DNA of 64,000 nt, taken from Phytoseiulus persimilis (lineage: Eukaryota; Arthropoda; Arachnida; Mesostigmata; Phytoseiidae). The notes under the pieces are model-generated. The model ran no database searches and was not told where the DNA came from. It worked only from the letters and a program-made list of their open reading frames with translations. Both the position numbers and the translations under genes were made by a program. This document shows positions 48,143-59,888 of the stretch, piece by piece; within the stretch, counting starts at the first letter, position 1, and each line of letters starts with the position of its first letter. The stretch covers positions 47,426,745 to 47,490,744 of the forward strand of contig CM075102.1 in the NCBI GenBank assembly GCA_037576195.1, read 5' to 3'.

Positions 48143-48496
48143 TCACAGAGAAGAAAACGTCCTTATGTTCCGAGAAACTCTCATGGGTGGCAGGTCCTGA
48201 TCGGTATCACATTCGGTACATATGAATTCTACGCTTTCATTGAAGGGATACGTCGGCAGTGGATCGGAGCGGGAGCGTGGTGAGCGCGACACGGAGTCTC
48301 CGACCCCGCCCGATGTTTGGACCTTGAGATTTATCTTGTTTACGTTGCTCACGTTTCTCTTCGGATCGCTTGAGCCGAGGCGATGTTCTGCCTGGAGGGG
48401 AGTCGTGAGTGTAGATGCTCCTGTCGGAGTATTCAACGAGTCAGTCCGTTCCGCAGCCGGCTGCACAGTCACACAAACAACGCTGTTCATGAACAA
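48143..48496 (-). CDS. Candidate 117-residue frame with a competing antisense frame
   Basis: The minus frame begins MFMNSVVCVTVQPAAERTD and contains a Cys pair near its end (FICTECDTDQDLPP). A plus frame (48222-48539, 105 residues from an ATG) covers the same bases, with a hydrophobic run (LRFILFTLLTFLFG). Their third codon positions fall on the same bases, so codon bias cannot separate them. One is probably a shadow. Confidence 0.3.
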   Translation of the reverse strand: MFMNSVVCVTVQPAAERTDSLNTPTGASTLTTPLQAEHRLGSSDPKRNVSNVNKINLKVQTSGGVGDSVSRSPRSRSDPLPTYPFNESVEFICTECDTDQDLPPMRVSRNIRTFSSL

Positions 48497-49420
48497 CGTC
48501 TTCAGCCAATCAAGCTATTTTTTTGCTCCGCGGATATAAACGAATCTTCCGCCGAAACGACCGTGTAACCAGTTTCGGCTTTCGTCGGTAGCATCACAAT
48601 CCAGAGGACGATACTCGTGAGCGCGCCGACCACAGAACCATCCTTCCGTCATCAATGTTGGGTCTCGGCGTAGATCCTGAGGAAATTGTGCGAACGGTGC
48701 CGTCGGCGGATCAAGCTCCCGCCATTATCGCATGCACGCACCCAAGAGCATAATATGCGTGATCGACGGCAGTCGCTGCCAAAACAGAAGAGATACATGG
48801 AGCGAGCAACAAGAATCGATCAGGTCGGCTTGCTGGTACTTATGAGCGACAGCAGCTCGACGGCAGTACGCTCAGAAAAGGCTTTGCCAATGTAATCATG
48901 GGGGAGCGAATAAATACGGCGCAACATCGAATGTTCTCTCCACAGAGCGGTACTCCCCTCGGCTCTATGGAACGAGTTTTTCCTGGCGAAGGGCAGTATC
49001 TGCAGTACGGAGACCATAAGTTGATCGACCGCGTCGATGAGATTCAAATCTCTCTTTGTTCCGGGTTGGCCCGAGAAACGCGAAACGCAGTGCTGGCGAT
49101 GACAATGACGTTAGGCCATCGTCGTTGACGTTTGAGATTTATCAATCACGCAGCTCTGTTCGGCTCCGGGAGTCTGCTTCGCTCGGAACTCGCATCCCTC
49201 GAGAGAGCCGACTCGTTCCGGGCGCCTGCCAGCCAATCGGTCAGGAGGAGTGAATCAGTTTTGAAACGATGGCAGAATCGTTCCTACTTGATTTCGGAGC
49301 GATCTTCCCCAGCGACACCACTGTTGCCGTCATCCTCGAAAATTGCGCTGATTGTTTTCTCTGGCCCAGGGCTGTGACGACTCAACAATCGGCGACCAGT
49401 TCGTCAGTCCATCACCCCGT

Positions 49421-49440
49421 CAGTCGGTCGGTCGGTCGGC
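49421..49440. repeat. GGTC tetranucleotide tract
   Basis: About four CAGT/CGGT units followed by GGCC-rich sequence. A run of about seven CGT triplets follows near 49492-49511. Confidence 0.75.
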
Positions 49441-49626
49441 CGAATGGCCGGCCACTCGCCTGTTCGTCTGTTTGCTGACTTGCTTTCTGACTCGTCGTCG
49501 TCGTCGTCGTCTATCTAAAGCAAAGAACAATGTCATCATATAGATATCCGACGTTGTTGATGGAGTAACGATGTGATTACGCCCTGATGCTGCGGTTGCC
49601 GAAGCTGCTTCTTCTGCTCTTCTATG

Positions 49627-49930
49627 CTACAGCTGTCGGGATTCTGCTTCCTCGACATTTCCGTTTCCATCCGATCGATCGGACTCCGGCTTTTCGGTCG
49701 TGTATCCATGGTCTGGGGACGAGAGCTCCGAAACGGTCCGATACGAGTTGTTCGATCATGCCGAAGGCTAAACGAGGTGAACTCACCAAAATGAAAGGTT
49801 CGGTAGCCTGACGTCGTTGTTGGGTCATCAGATGGAAACGCGCCCCGGAGCCGACGCTCTTCTGGCCGCGCCGCAGCGCCGGCCGGGCTTTCCCCGTAAA
49901 TCATGAATTCATAAGTACTCGGACAACTCT
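49627..49930 (-). CDS. Last two exons of an unnamed gene
   Basis: Exon 49930-49787 follows acceptor CACGGCCCCAG and ends in phase 1 at a near-perfect donor (TTTTG/GTGAGT). Exon 49712-49627 follows acceptor CTCTCGTCCCCAG in phase 1 and ends in TAG; the intron is 74 bases. The joined product has a tyrosine/proline-containing part (STYEFMIYGESPAG) and a strongly acidic tail (EKPESDRSDGNGNVEEAES). The acidic, charged tail is unlike chance frames here. Family unknown; upstream exons unresolved. Confidence 0.5.
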
Positions 49931-51948
49931 CTGGGGCCGTGAACCCCCGCTCCGCCGTCTTCACTCAATTGATTCGGACAGATTGTTGAACGGAAATCCA
50001 ATTTCGTGAGTCGATTCGTTCCAGTCCCTACCTCGCCTCGTGGGCCGCCGCTTCCACGCCACACTAGGCATCGACACGTTAAATTGTTTAATTGTTCCTT
50101 AATCGAATAAAGCTGTTTCTAGACCTCGCCTCCGCTTTGTTCCGTGCTCACATCCGAAATTCGAATTTAATTACGTGCTCGCCAGGCGAAATACCGCCGG
50201 CCTCTGACCTTTTGCTGCGCTTTTACACTGCGGTCAGTCATCGGCGGAACGCTCGGAGGCGTTTCCAAAATGCTCTACAGGGAACTCCGAGAAGAGAGTT
50301 CGAGTCGCGGAGCGTCCCCAGAGCTCTTGCGAAGCTCACCTCACGAGCTCCTCCACCTTCAGACGAATCAGAGGTTCCAGCTGTCGAATGGTTTGATGAT
50401 CCGCAAAGGTTGCTCCAAGTACTACGGACTACTTTTCACTCCATCCCGCTCCTTGTTTCATTCGGCATGAACGCGACAGCAACTCATCCGCACCAGCGAA
50501 CTTATACGCATTGCGCGGAAGAAGATAGGACAGCACTATCTGGAGTTGTTTGTTCGATGATTTGGACAACGACCGCCAGAAAACGGACTGGCTCTCAGAT
50601 CCGAATGGATGCGGTGTTCTGCTCGCATCGAGGGTCTGTATCCGAAAAGTGTTATTCGAACCAAAAGAACAACAATTTGTCTTTGTTGTCGATCGTTTCT
50701 TACGGCGGCTCGGGTCTCAGACGGCACGCTTGTGGCAGCTATCTTCCGAGGGAGTAGTGGCAGACCGATCTAGATTCGTCTGCTTGCCTCTCAGCGTCAC
50801 CGTCTCTGGAAATCACCACATGACACAGACACACAGAACCGGAGATGGCTAGGCCACGAGTTGGTTGAGAAGAAGAAGAAGAAAATATGGACTTGACTAT
50901 CCCGACGCAAAGGAGCCGTGCCACAGCAACAGTTGAGGGAAGTTTTCTTACGAGTGCCTAGTAACAACGGGCCGTTCGGGAGCTACCCTCGATAACAATG
51001 ATCCTATTCGCCGCGTCGTCTCGGAATTCCAACGATTCAAAAATCCTCTGAAAAACACCGAGAAAGGTATTTCCAGAGTGCTTCCGTTCAAATAAGCCAG
51101 ACAGGTCGCCGCGCCTACTTCGCCGTCTTTTTCTCGGCCCGTTGCTCACTCCGTTCTTCTTTTTCGAATTGCTTGCCATTTCGGTTCGAGCGCGAGCTCC
51201 ACGAAACCTCCATCTTAGTTTGGGAGCGAGTCGCCTCTCCTTCGCCACCAGCGCCTGTGCAAGTCGCCGTCCTTGCCCCACCCTCCGGGCTCTCTAAACG
51301 TGGAAGAGCTCTCCGCGTCGGTGTATCGGCCCGACGCATGCGAGCTCGTCCGCTGGCTGGCATCGCGACCAATGGTGTGTGATGTTTGAAAACCTTCGGC
51401 CGTACGGGCGGATTTCGGTACCATCGGAGTGCGCGTACGCCGTCTCACTAGAAGGCAACAAATATGCGCCCGCCAATATCAGGCGGCCGCTAAAAGCGCG
51501 CGCCGAGCGCAAGTCATTTATTCTCGGATTCGATCCGTGCCTCGCGTAGAAATACGAGTATCCACTGCACGCAGGCGCTCTTCACCGGTGTGCAGCGAGA
51601 AAATCCGGTCCATTGTCGACAGCTGAAACAGCTCGCCGCACTGCCCCCCTCAGCACAGAATATTCCGGGTTTCCGGCGGCATAAATCAAATAGAACTAAT
51701 TCAGCTTTTGTACGGATGGATGGATGGAAGAATGAATAGAGTATCGGCTAGCTCGTTGGCCGCCTAGCTGTTCACATCCGAAAGGTTTCTGGTCGAGGCA
51801 TTCCACGCTTGAGCGCTCCGTACAAAAATCTCCAACGTTCACTTACTCATTCGCCTTCTTTCGGTCGACAGTGAGCGGACATCCAATCACCGAGCAACAG
51901 CTCTTAGCGATTTGGTCAGCGCACTTGAAACTCCGATTTTTCACTGAG

Positions 51949-52745
51949 TGAAAAAACTTGTCGGATTTCTTCGGGTCGCTCCTGATGAGATTTCAGACCG
52001 TTCGCTTGTAGACCTCTTGAAGCTTGTCTTCCTCCTTTCAGCGCTCGTTGTGGTTCTCCTTCTCGGGCTTATGCTCGCTACTGATGTTTCGTCGATCGAT
52101 GAGCGAAAAGGAGCACGGATTCGACATCGATTCCAGGCGAGGCCAACGAGACCTATCAGAGAAGTTCCCGCAGACGGCTCTGAACCGCATTCTTGGCGTT
52201 GCGACGTGGAGCTACGGTTCCGGCGCGAAATTCCGACTCTCCTGCTGAGTTGGCCGCCGAGTCGACACATTGGACCAGGGTGTTGTCACGCCGTGGGCTC
52301 GTGTCACTTCAAAATGAAATTCGGACCCAATCAACGCCTGGCGAGACCGAAGCGCTGGCCGCGGGATATTCAACTGATAGATTTATCGTCTTGCTCCACA
52401 TATCGGAGCATCGAAATGTCCATTTATATCGTTGGAGTAGCCAGCGCTCCGACTCGGCATACGTCGAAAACGTATCCGAAAAAAACATCGATTCTCCCAC
52501 TGACTGACTGTTGCCGCGGCGGCGGCTGCAGAGTCGTCGCACCGCTGCCGGACAGACCGATGGTCGGCGGAACGCTGACCACCCGCTCCCGCTGTCCAAC
52601 CGTTCGTCGTTTGCCGTCGGTCCGTTCATTCAATTGCACGTTCGTCCAGCAACGAGACGTCAGAGGATTTTCCAATATTGACTCAGGAAACCACACGGAG
52701 CAACTAGCGGTCACACCGAAGGGAGTTCTCAGGTCGGGGCACTAA
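51949..52745 (+). CDS. Membrane-anchored protein candidate, long exon
   Basis: After acceptor TTTTTCACTGAG a phase-1 frame stays open for 265 codons. Near its start is a clear membrane helix (LVFLLSALVVVLLLGLML) preceded by about 25 residues with acids and bases, then a basic stem and Cys-containing region (GPGCCHAVGSCHF). This would suit a type II membrane protein with a short cytosolic N-terminus. An internal acceptor (CTTCCTCCTTTCAG, ending 52040) gives another reading. The last third is Arg/Pro/Ser-rich and may be intron. Confidence 0.4.
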
Positions 52746-53060
52746 GCGATCGCGGGCTGGATGAAGCTCCCGTAGACAAGCTCTTCGATTACAGGTCGAT
52801 CCTGAGCTCCGGCTCCTCGACGCTGTTATGAACCCGGTTCTCAGAGGCTGAAACAGGCATCGGTCCTCCGCTCGAGAGGCTGCTCGTCGGTGGGCATGAG
52901 AACAGCGAGTAAGTGGAAGTTCATCCATCTTTGCATTCAGCCGGCGCTTCGTTTGACGCTCGCTCCTTCCATTCATCGTCCGTCCATCAGAGCTCACTCA
53001 TCTAGGAGGCGGGTCTGAAATCATTGTTTAATTAGCTAACACTCTAAAACAAGAAGCGTT

Positions 53061-53648
53061 TCAAGCGAGAACAATGTGAAGAACGATGGTTCGAGCAACA
53101 ATTAACTCGACGGGTTCAGTGTTTTGGGACTCGACCGTTCTGAGACTCGAAACACGTGTTCCAGAGAAAGTTCTTCTCCGTCTTTTGTTTTTGAGGGGCT
53201 GTGGCGACCCGCACATCTGGGAATAAACTCGGACGATCGTTTGCGCCTTTAGATTCGCACGAGCGCCCGCTCCCGACGCTGTGAGATCGGGAATCGCTTG
53301 TATGTATTTACGCGGGGCCACCTCATCCTCTGTGACCTCTCCCCGGAGTTCGGATATCCTGCGGACAATAAAGGATCGCGAAAATTCCTCTGATGATTGA
53401 TCTTCCAAGGCGGCGGTGAGATAACGAGATCGAATCTGATTATATAGAGCGGCCGACATCAACACCGATGACTCGTATGTCGCTCGCAGTGAATAATGAT
53501 TCAGGTCAAGAGAGAAGGCGAGAAAGTAGGGGGCGTTCAGAAAAACCGGAGGAAGCTTGCCAGCCGAACGAGCGGCGGAGACAGAGTCCGCTTCAGCATT
53601 CCGGGCACGAACGACCCTCCTGCTTGCCTTGCTGACATCCTTCTTCAT
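53061..53648 (-). CDS. Unnamed 195-residue protein, single open frame
   Basis: ATG at 53648 opens 195 codons to TGA with balanced composition and no low complexity: basic start (MKKDVSKASRRVV), then AFSLDLNHYSLRATY, then an acidic helix-like section (SELRGEVTEDEVAPRKY) and a very basic patch (PLKNKRRRRTF). No competing long plus frame covers it. No domain is recognised. The basic patch could be a nuclear signal. It may be complete or part of a spliced gene. Confidence 0.48.
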   Translation of the reverse strand: MKKDVSKASRRVVRARNAEADSVSAARSAGKLPPVFLNAPYFLAFSLDLNHYSLRATYESSVLMSAALYNQIRSRYLTAALEDQSSEEFSRSFIVRRISELRGEVTEDEVAPRKYIQAIPDLTASGAGARANLKAQTIVRVYSQMCGSPQPLKNKRRRRTFSGTRVSSLRTVESQNTEPVELIVARTIVLHIVLA

Positions 53649-54360
53649 CACCTCAGTTCTAACAGTGAGGCTCAGGAGCCGGCTCTTTCACGTCTCCAAC
53701 TCAGCATCTGAAGTGCAGCGTGAGCGAGAGAGACTTATCCTCAAGGAAATGACTTGTCTATTCGAAAGCGTCTCCTCCAAGCACAGTTCTCAATTTTAGA
53801 TAGTGCCAGCTTGTCACGACGGTTGCCCACGTCCTCACGCGTCACCATCGAAGTACCGGCGGGATGGGAAGGAACAAAAGAAGGTGAGACGGGCTGAAGC
53901 GGCTTCGAAGAGTAGCGTTTCGGGGAAGAATGTTATAACGAGGATGTTGGCCCTTTCACTGCCCAACATATATCAGAAACGATCTTTCAATTGGAACGAC
54001 CTTGACCGCCCCCTGTGATCCAACTAGCGAGGAGAGGTCAACTCGCTCTTAAGTTCATTGTAACTGAGTTGTTGGTAGAATTTAGTGAGCGAATTTCCTC
54101 CTCCCACCGTGCGACTGCTCCTTGTGGTCCTTCTTATTTTTCCTTTTCCCTCGCTGGAATGAATTCAGTCTTTCGATGCTGATGAGCAGATAGGTTCGAG
54201 CCGTTGGTCCTCTCAGGCCGTGCACAGGAGCACTCGATTCGGAACTGAGTCACTATGAACTGTTCGATTCTCGTTTTTTCCTCCGCTTTTGTCGGTGTGG
54301 TGATTTAAAGCACCCATAAGTCTTTTGACAAACTCCGCTCGGACGAAGCTCTCTTCGTCG

Positions 54361-54768
54361 ATGGTCATTTTTCCTCGCGGAAGTCTTCCCGCCAGCCAGC
54401 CAGCCACTGGTAAGAATCTTACCCGTCTTATCATTTTTCTAAATCTCATCACATCCGGAGATTTGGGGTTCGTCCGGCGGGAAATGAAAGTGGTCGTTCG
54501 GCCATGCGCCGAGGCCGTCTTGAAGGGAAAACATCTGGATTATTCTTCGTTCGTAACGCCGCAGATCGTCGACATCTCGGTCGAGAGCTACTCCCCAACA
54601 AAGTATAGATCGAACGCGAAGCCCCTTCCCGGCTCGGTCGTAACTACGCGTACACGAACTGTCAGACAGAAGCTGTACACAACGGTGGGAACCGTGTCGT
54701 GCGCGGGCGGCTGGCAATCCTCCCTGTTCGGAGTGAGGGATCCTCCGCTCCGGACCCGGCTGAAATAA
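54361..54768 (+). CDS. Two-exon unnamed protein, about 118 residues
   Basis: ATG at 54361 gives a short exon (MVIFPRGSLPASQPAT) ending in phase 1 at ACTG/GTAAGA. After a 51-base intron an acceptor (CATCCGGAG) opens a phase-1 exon (54461-54768) to TAA, containing REMKVVVRPCAEAVLKGKH and YSPTKYRSNAKPLPG. The phases match and the donor is excellent. A minus-strand frame (54452-54213) containing MTIDEESFVRAEFVKR overlaps exon 1 and also looks real, so one of the two is wrong. Confidence 0.42.
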   Translation: MVIFPRGSLPASQPATGKNLTRLIIFLNLITSGDLGFVRREMKVVVRPCAEAVLKGKHLDYSSFVTPQIVDISVESYSPTKYRSNAKPLPGSVVTTRTRTVRQKLYTTVGTVSCAGGWQSSLFGVRDPPLRTRLK

Positions 54769-55695
54769 AGGATGCGCCAGGAAACAGGTAGCGCAAATCT
54801 TCCACTGAGCTCCGCGACGAGGTCTGCGACTCCGGTCGCACTGAGTTGAAAACAAGCCCGCCTTGCCAAGGATCAACTGAACAGCTCCCCAGGCGTCTCC
54901 TGGCTGACTGCTTGCCCAAATGCCTGCCACACAGGGATAACTCGACGTCGAGATTTGTGGAATGCTTCGCTCACGAATCGTGGTTTGGCTGGCTGGCAGG
55001 CAGTCAGGCTCGTCGGTTGGCAGATGTCTTCTAGTTATATGTCAGTCTGAGCCCGATGGTTTCACTCTCAGCGCAAGCTTTTCAGCGTCGGAAATTTTCA
55101 GCTGTGCCACACGGGTTAACCGCCGCTCCCTGTCCGATAGTTTGCCAGGTTACAGCACGCTTCCAACCGAGCCAAGTCGTCTTGAGAAAACTTTGAAGCA
55201 CGTTGCCCGGCACCACTGGAGGCGGCGGATGCCCGCATTCGGCTCCCCATCAGGGCCGGGGGAACGCAGCACGACTGGAATCGAGTCGCAACTGTTCCCC
55301 CAGAGACGAATTCGAGGATGCATCGACCGGATTCGATCGTGGATTGTTCGCGAAAGCCAAAGCGAGCCCGAAACGTGGGTTTCGTTGAATGAAACTTCTC
55401 CTCGGTCCAGCGTCATTGAGCTCAACACTGCAAACAGAAAAATAAACTTTTTTGTTCTTCTCTCCTTGACACCCCCTAAGCCCTTTAACCTTCCTTTTTG
55501 TCAAGCGGATTTAACAAGCGCGGGAGCACACAGTCATTGTTGCTAGCTTTCGCGCTTAGTTCATTTTATGGTGACGCAACCCGGTTGCCACGGCTCGTTG
55601 TGTCTGCGGCTGCAGCTTCGGCGGCATCTGTCCGTTCTGCTGGGCAAGCACACACTGCCAGTCAGTCAAGTGTTCTGGAAGAAGCCTTCTGATCC

Positions 55696-56103
55696 TTGGT
55701 ATCCATTGAAACGGTCAACAAAGGAACGTCTTTGCTTCTCGTCTCCGAGTCCCGCAATGCGTCACAGAATCAGAAGCCTCAGGAGCAGGAAAGGTGCCGC
55801 TCAAGTTTGACATTCGCTCGAGGCCTTGGCATTCATTTACTGCGATGCCAAACGAATAAAAAAGACCTCTGTCGGAAAAGGGCGCACTTCGCAATACTCG
55901 AGGAGTCGGAGACAACTCCGAGAAATCCCAGTGGCGTGCGATGCTCGCTGCTGCGTTCAGAGGATTCGAGCTTCGGGGGCGATCGTATACCGCGCTGTCA
56001 TGAATCGAGAGCTCAGTTGAGTGCGTCGCCGAAAACTTTATCGGAGTTATTCCTTGAAAATAATCTTTGTGTCATCGGGAACATCGATGAACACTTCGTA
56101 TGA
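55696..56103 (+). CDS. Possible exon, 135-codon open frame
   Basis: The frame reads VSIETVNKGTSLLLVSES and ends FLENNLCVIGNIDEHFV before TGA, with Glu, Asn and Lys well represented. It lacks an ATG at its start, so it would need an upstream splice. Family unknown. Confidence 0.3.
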   Translation: MVSIETVNKGTSLLLVSESRNASQNQKPQEQERCRSSLTFARGLGIHLLRCQTNKKDLCRKRAHFAILEESETTPRNPSGVRCSLLRSEDSSFGGDRIPRCHESRAQLSASPKTLSELFLENNLCVIGNIDEHFV

Positions 56104-56116
56104 CTCGTTCCTCGGA

Positions 56117-56129
56117 GGGGGGGGGGGGG
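56117..56129. repeat. Poly-G tract (13 G)
   Basis: An uninterrupted run of 13 G immediately after the stop of the frame ending at 56103. Confidence 0.85.
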
Positions 56130-56575
56130 CAGATGACGGCGAGCACTTTTCCAAAACTTGAGTTCGGTGAAGAAGCCATTCGAGGAATCTCAATGTCGAC
56201 AAAGCGTAACGTCAATTTCCGACGGGCACGGGCGGACGTACCTAACCCACGGAACTCACAACCGGTACTTCCGAGCTTTATTCATCAAATTTTTCATTCA
56301 TTCCCGCTGGATTGATGGATTATAAGGAAGATAATACATGGGAATACAAACGCCTTCTAGGAGGAGCGAAGCAGATGATTAAATCTGCTCCCGACCGACG
56401 ACTTATTGAACACTCCGCTCCACGGCTAACCCTGAGACCGTTCACGTCGCTGTAGAACTCATGACGGTCTCGATTTTATTTTTCATTGCCCAGAATTTGA
56501 GGGCGCAATCGCATGGGAACAGGGAACAATGGCTGCGGCCAATCGATGACCGAATTCATGTAGAACTTCTCCATT

Positions 56576-56917
56576 TCATGCTGGACTCTCTTGCTCCTTG
56601 ATGTCGACCCAGGCCCGCACAACGATTTTCCACCCAGCGTCATTCGAACAGGAGGAACACGGAAACAGGAGCCTCCCCTTGTCGGGGGGAAACGCGACCC
56701 TCTCTGCGTCGTGCGCCACTTGAGATACTTTTCCCTTATCTTCCTGATTGTACTCGTTAGAACGATCGGAGCAGCAAGATGCGCAAAACCAGCGGGTAGA
56801 CACACAGCGTGCACGCAGACGAACCTCCAGCCCCCGCTGGTAACAAGGAAAATCCTGGCCCACAAACTCTAAAAGGTTATCGTTGGCCAGGTTACCGCCT
56901 CGTTGCTGCCGCATCAT
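56576..56917 (-). CDS. Unnamed 113-residue frame from ATG
   Basis: ATG at 56917 opens 113 codons rich in Asp, Glu, Lys and Asn (NLANDNLLEFVGQDFP; NEYNQEDKGKVSQVAHDAE) with a CSSC motif and the tail VVRAWVDIKEQESPA. A plus-strand frame with a hydrophobic run (YFSLIFLIVLV) covers the same bases and is the alternative. No family is recognised. Confidence 0.33.
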   Translation of the reverse strand: MMRQQRGGNLANDNLLEFVGQDFPCYQRGLEVRLRARCVSTRWFCASCCSDRSNEYNQEDKGKVSQVAHDAERVAFPPDKGRLLFPCSSCSNDAGWKIVVRAWVDIKEQESPA

Positions 56918-58323
56918 GATGTTCGAAGAGCACGAGGAAGCTGAACGCGCTGAGCAACAAATCGAATGGATCCATGTGTCGGTTGGATTGACTCATCGTT
57001 AGCGGCATGGAGCTGATCGAAATCAGATAGCTATTTCCACATATTGATAGGTACGTTCTCCATATCCATCAGTCAAGCTGAAAGTATTATTGGCTTCCAT
57101 TGATTCCTAACGGTCGTATGTCGGAAACGAGCTCAGTTGAAGCTGAAAGCATGCTGTACCATCAGATGAATCATTGCGTATCACAACGCCTGAATCGATG
57201 CCAAGCTTCCTAGCTCCGGATCGTCAAGATCGGCGAATCGAGCTCGATGTCAAAATGTCCGAGAAAAATCCGATCAGGCTTGAATCAGGAATACGGATCA
57301 GCGGCGGGGACCTTTCGAGAGAGAAATGGCTCTGAGACCTTTACTCTGGAGATACGCATCCGACATTCAAAGAGGAACGAGCTGTAGAACACAAACGCTG
57401 TCCCCATCGGAGACGGGCTCAAGTGTTTTCGAAGTCTCCTTTTTTATCTTCAGAGAGAAGGCTTCAGGGCGAGGAGGGCCTACGCCCAGGAGTAGGTGCG
57501 CTCCTGGGGGGAAGACTGAAAAGTGACCGAATTGCTCTCTGGAGAGGAGTTTGTTTTCGATCCGACTGGACACTCGAAGCTTAACTACCGCCCAGCGGAA
57601 CGAGCCCAGTCGAGACCGAATAAAAAGAACGAGACTCGCAATGGGGACACACTCCGCGCAAAGCTTCCGCCAGAGACACACACGTCCGCTGTTGCCCGAA
57701 GATGGGGATTAAGCAGCGCCTTTTACAAACCCCTGAAAAAAATTATCGCTCAGACGCGTGCACGTAATGATAGCAGCACGTGATCTACAGGCCTCAGCTG
57801 CACTGGATGGCTGCATGAGAATGTACGCCGTTGCGAAATAAGTGAGAGGACGATAGAACAGAAGCACAAACAGGCTGGCGCGCCGACAGCTATGGCCAGT
57901 TTGCACGGCACTTTGTGCCCAGTTTCACTTTGCATTCAGCCGTCCGAACAGAGCTCGGAGTATGCTAATGTTATTGATCCGTTTTTGTCTCATGTCGGAT
58001 GATCTGGACATTGCCCGAACTATGGAGCGGGTCCGTGTTGGCACGCTCGGGTTCGAGCAATCGATTCGCGGTCATCTCGTCCGGATCGAAAGTTCATTCA
58101 ATGCCGTCACCGGCAATATGTGAACAGCCGATTTGATTTCGGAAACGAATTGGAGGTCCGATGCTCCCGAATCAGCCAAGGTCCGAATTCGGTGAGAGAT
58201 CCCCGATCGCGGGGCTCCTGCGGGTGGCCTCGGTGAGTCCTGTGCATTCTCCAACACGCTGTTGGATCTTTCGCCTCCCGAAAGCCAACGGAGGACGCTC
58301 GACGGACTCATGGCGGACTTGTT

Positions 58324-58834
58324 ATGGGAGCGCCTCCCACGGCGGAATTCTCCGAAGCCGATGAAAGACAGAAACAGCGTGAAGCCGTTTCCTACAAAAC
58401 CAAACGAGCTCGTGCTTTGTTCGAATTAACGCCGATCAACGAGTTCTCCCAGCTACCGAGGGCGAATGCCTACACGCCTACCTGCGTGTACGTCTCGGAG
58501 CTCGTTCCGTTGTTTACCGGGCCACCAACGGCGCGAATCACCGCCGAGGGTGCCGGAGGTGATTTTTTTGTTTGAGTACTCATCTCGGTCACTCCCGGCG
58601 TTGGGTGACGGCTGAGGCTGCGGTTCCGCATCTCATTGTTCTCGGCTCTGAGAACCCTGGACAGATGAAGGCCAATCATCACCGACTTGCGTCCCAGCGA
58701 ACCTGAAAGAATCCCGGTTCATCCATTTTTCGTGCTCGCCCCTGAACACCGGCTGCAAACAATCGATTGAGACGTTCGTGATTTGTCTTGATTGGATTGC
58801 ACTCGATCGGAACGTGCACAACCATTCAAGCTGA
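58324..58834 (+). CDS. Two-exon unnamed protein, about 138 residues
   Basis: ATG at 58324 opens exon 1 (to 58558), charged and helix-prone (FSEADERQKQREAVSYKTK), ending in phase 1 at CGGAG/GTGATT. Exon 2 (58653-58834) follows a good acceptor (TCATTGTTCTCGGCTCTGAG) in phase 1 and ends in TGA; the intron is 94 bases. Exon 2 has four cysteines in its C-terminal half (FSCSPLNTGCKQS; VICLDWIALDRN). The phases match, composition is balanced in both exons and no strong antisense frame competes over exon 2's second half. Family unknown. Confidence 0.52.
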
Positions 58835-59888
58835 GTGCCGGTGCCAATAGCTAACAGGTTACGACATCGCCGCGAAGATGGTGCCGACGATAACGAGTGG
58901 TGACGGTGGAGTAACGAATTGTGAATGAGTCCTAAGCGCTGCTGAATCGCCGAGCTGGAGAAGCGACGCGTTCGTGTTTGTCACGCTATCGCGGTTGAAG
59001 CACATCAAACTTAACGCACGCCAAACTGGTGATGGATTTGCCCTTTCGAGTAACAGGCTGTCAGACAACTTTGCACAGTGCCAAGGATTAGCGCGGGCAT
59101 AATAGCGTGTCCTGATAAATCTGGAACGAAGTTTCGCAACGGGTTCGAAGAGCGCCAGAGACGGGAGCAACTGACCCCTGGGAGCCGGCTCACTCCGGTG
59201 CACGGATAGGACGCCGCAACGTTCCTCAACAGAAGAACAAACTCCTCGAAGACGACTCGGATGCTCCAAACGACCTCAGTCCTTGTTAAAGACGGCCTTG
59301 TGTGGAACTCTCCGCGGAAACCTGGGGCCTGCTAGTCGCGCGAAGAGGGTGAGGGTGGGACCGACTGATTCGGAAGGTACCAGAACTGCTTCGTTAGGCT
59401 CGGAAGCCATCGAGCTTCCATCTGGAATATTCGCAATTAGCAACGACTTCCGACCCTGTCGGCTCCTGAAACACGATCAGTCATGGGCCGAGCTGCCTGA
59501 ACGAGTTTAATCGTATGGAAACATCCGGCCCTCTCGCCAGCCGTGCCGGCCGGAGGAGATGTGTTCCGATGTCTGTCGCATGATGTAAGCGTCGCATTCA
59601 AGAAATGAAATGACTGAAAGATGCTGTTTGCTCCACAAAAACAGCATGCGTTTTTCTTGACTGGAAGCGCTCATGACCAAGACACTTCGCGGCTACCTAC
59701 GTGAACGAGGTCCATCAAGAGTTGTTGCGTCCAGCAGTGATGAAAATAAGCTCTCCCTCGCCTTAAGTTGAGAGCTGATGAATGGCGCGGTCAGTTGAAA
59801 CACCGCGACTCCTTCCAAAGTTCTCGCCAAGTGAGTTTGGTTCAAGGATGCACGCGAGCGCCGAAAACCGTGGAGATAGCCTCGGACA

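Noticed and set aside
50092-50757. 221-codon plus-strand open frame
   Set aside because: Begins at TTG rather than ATG, changes character along its length and lacks splice support; it could hold a real exon but I could not define one.
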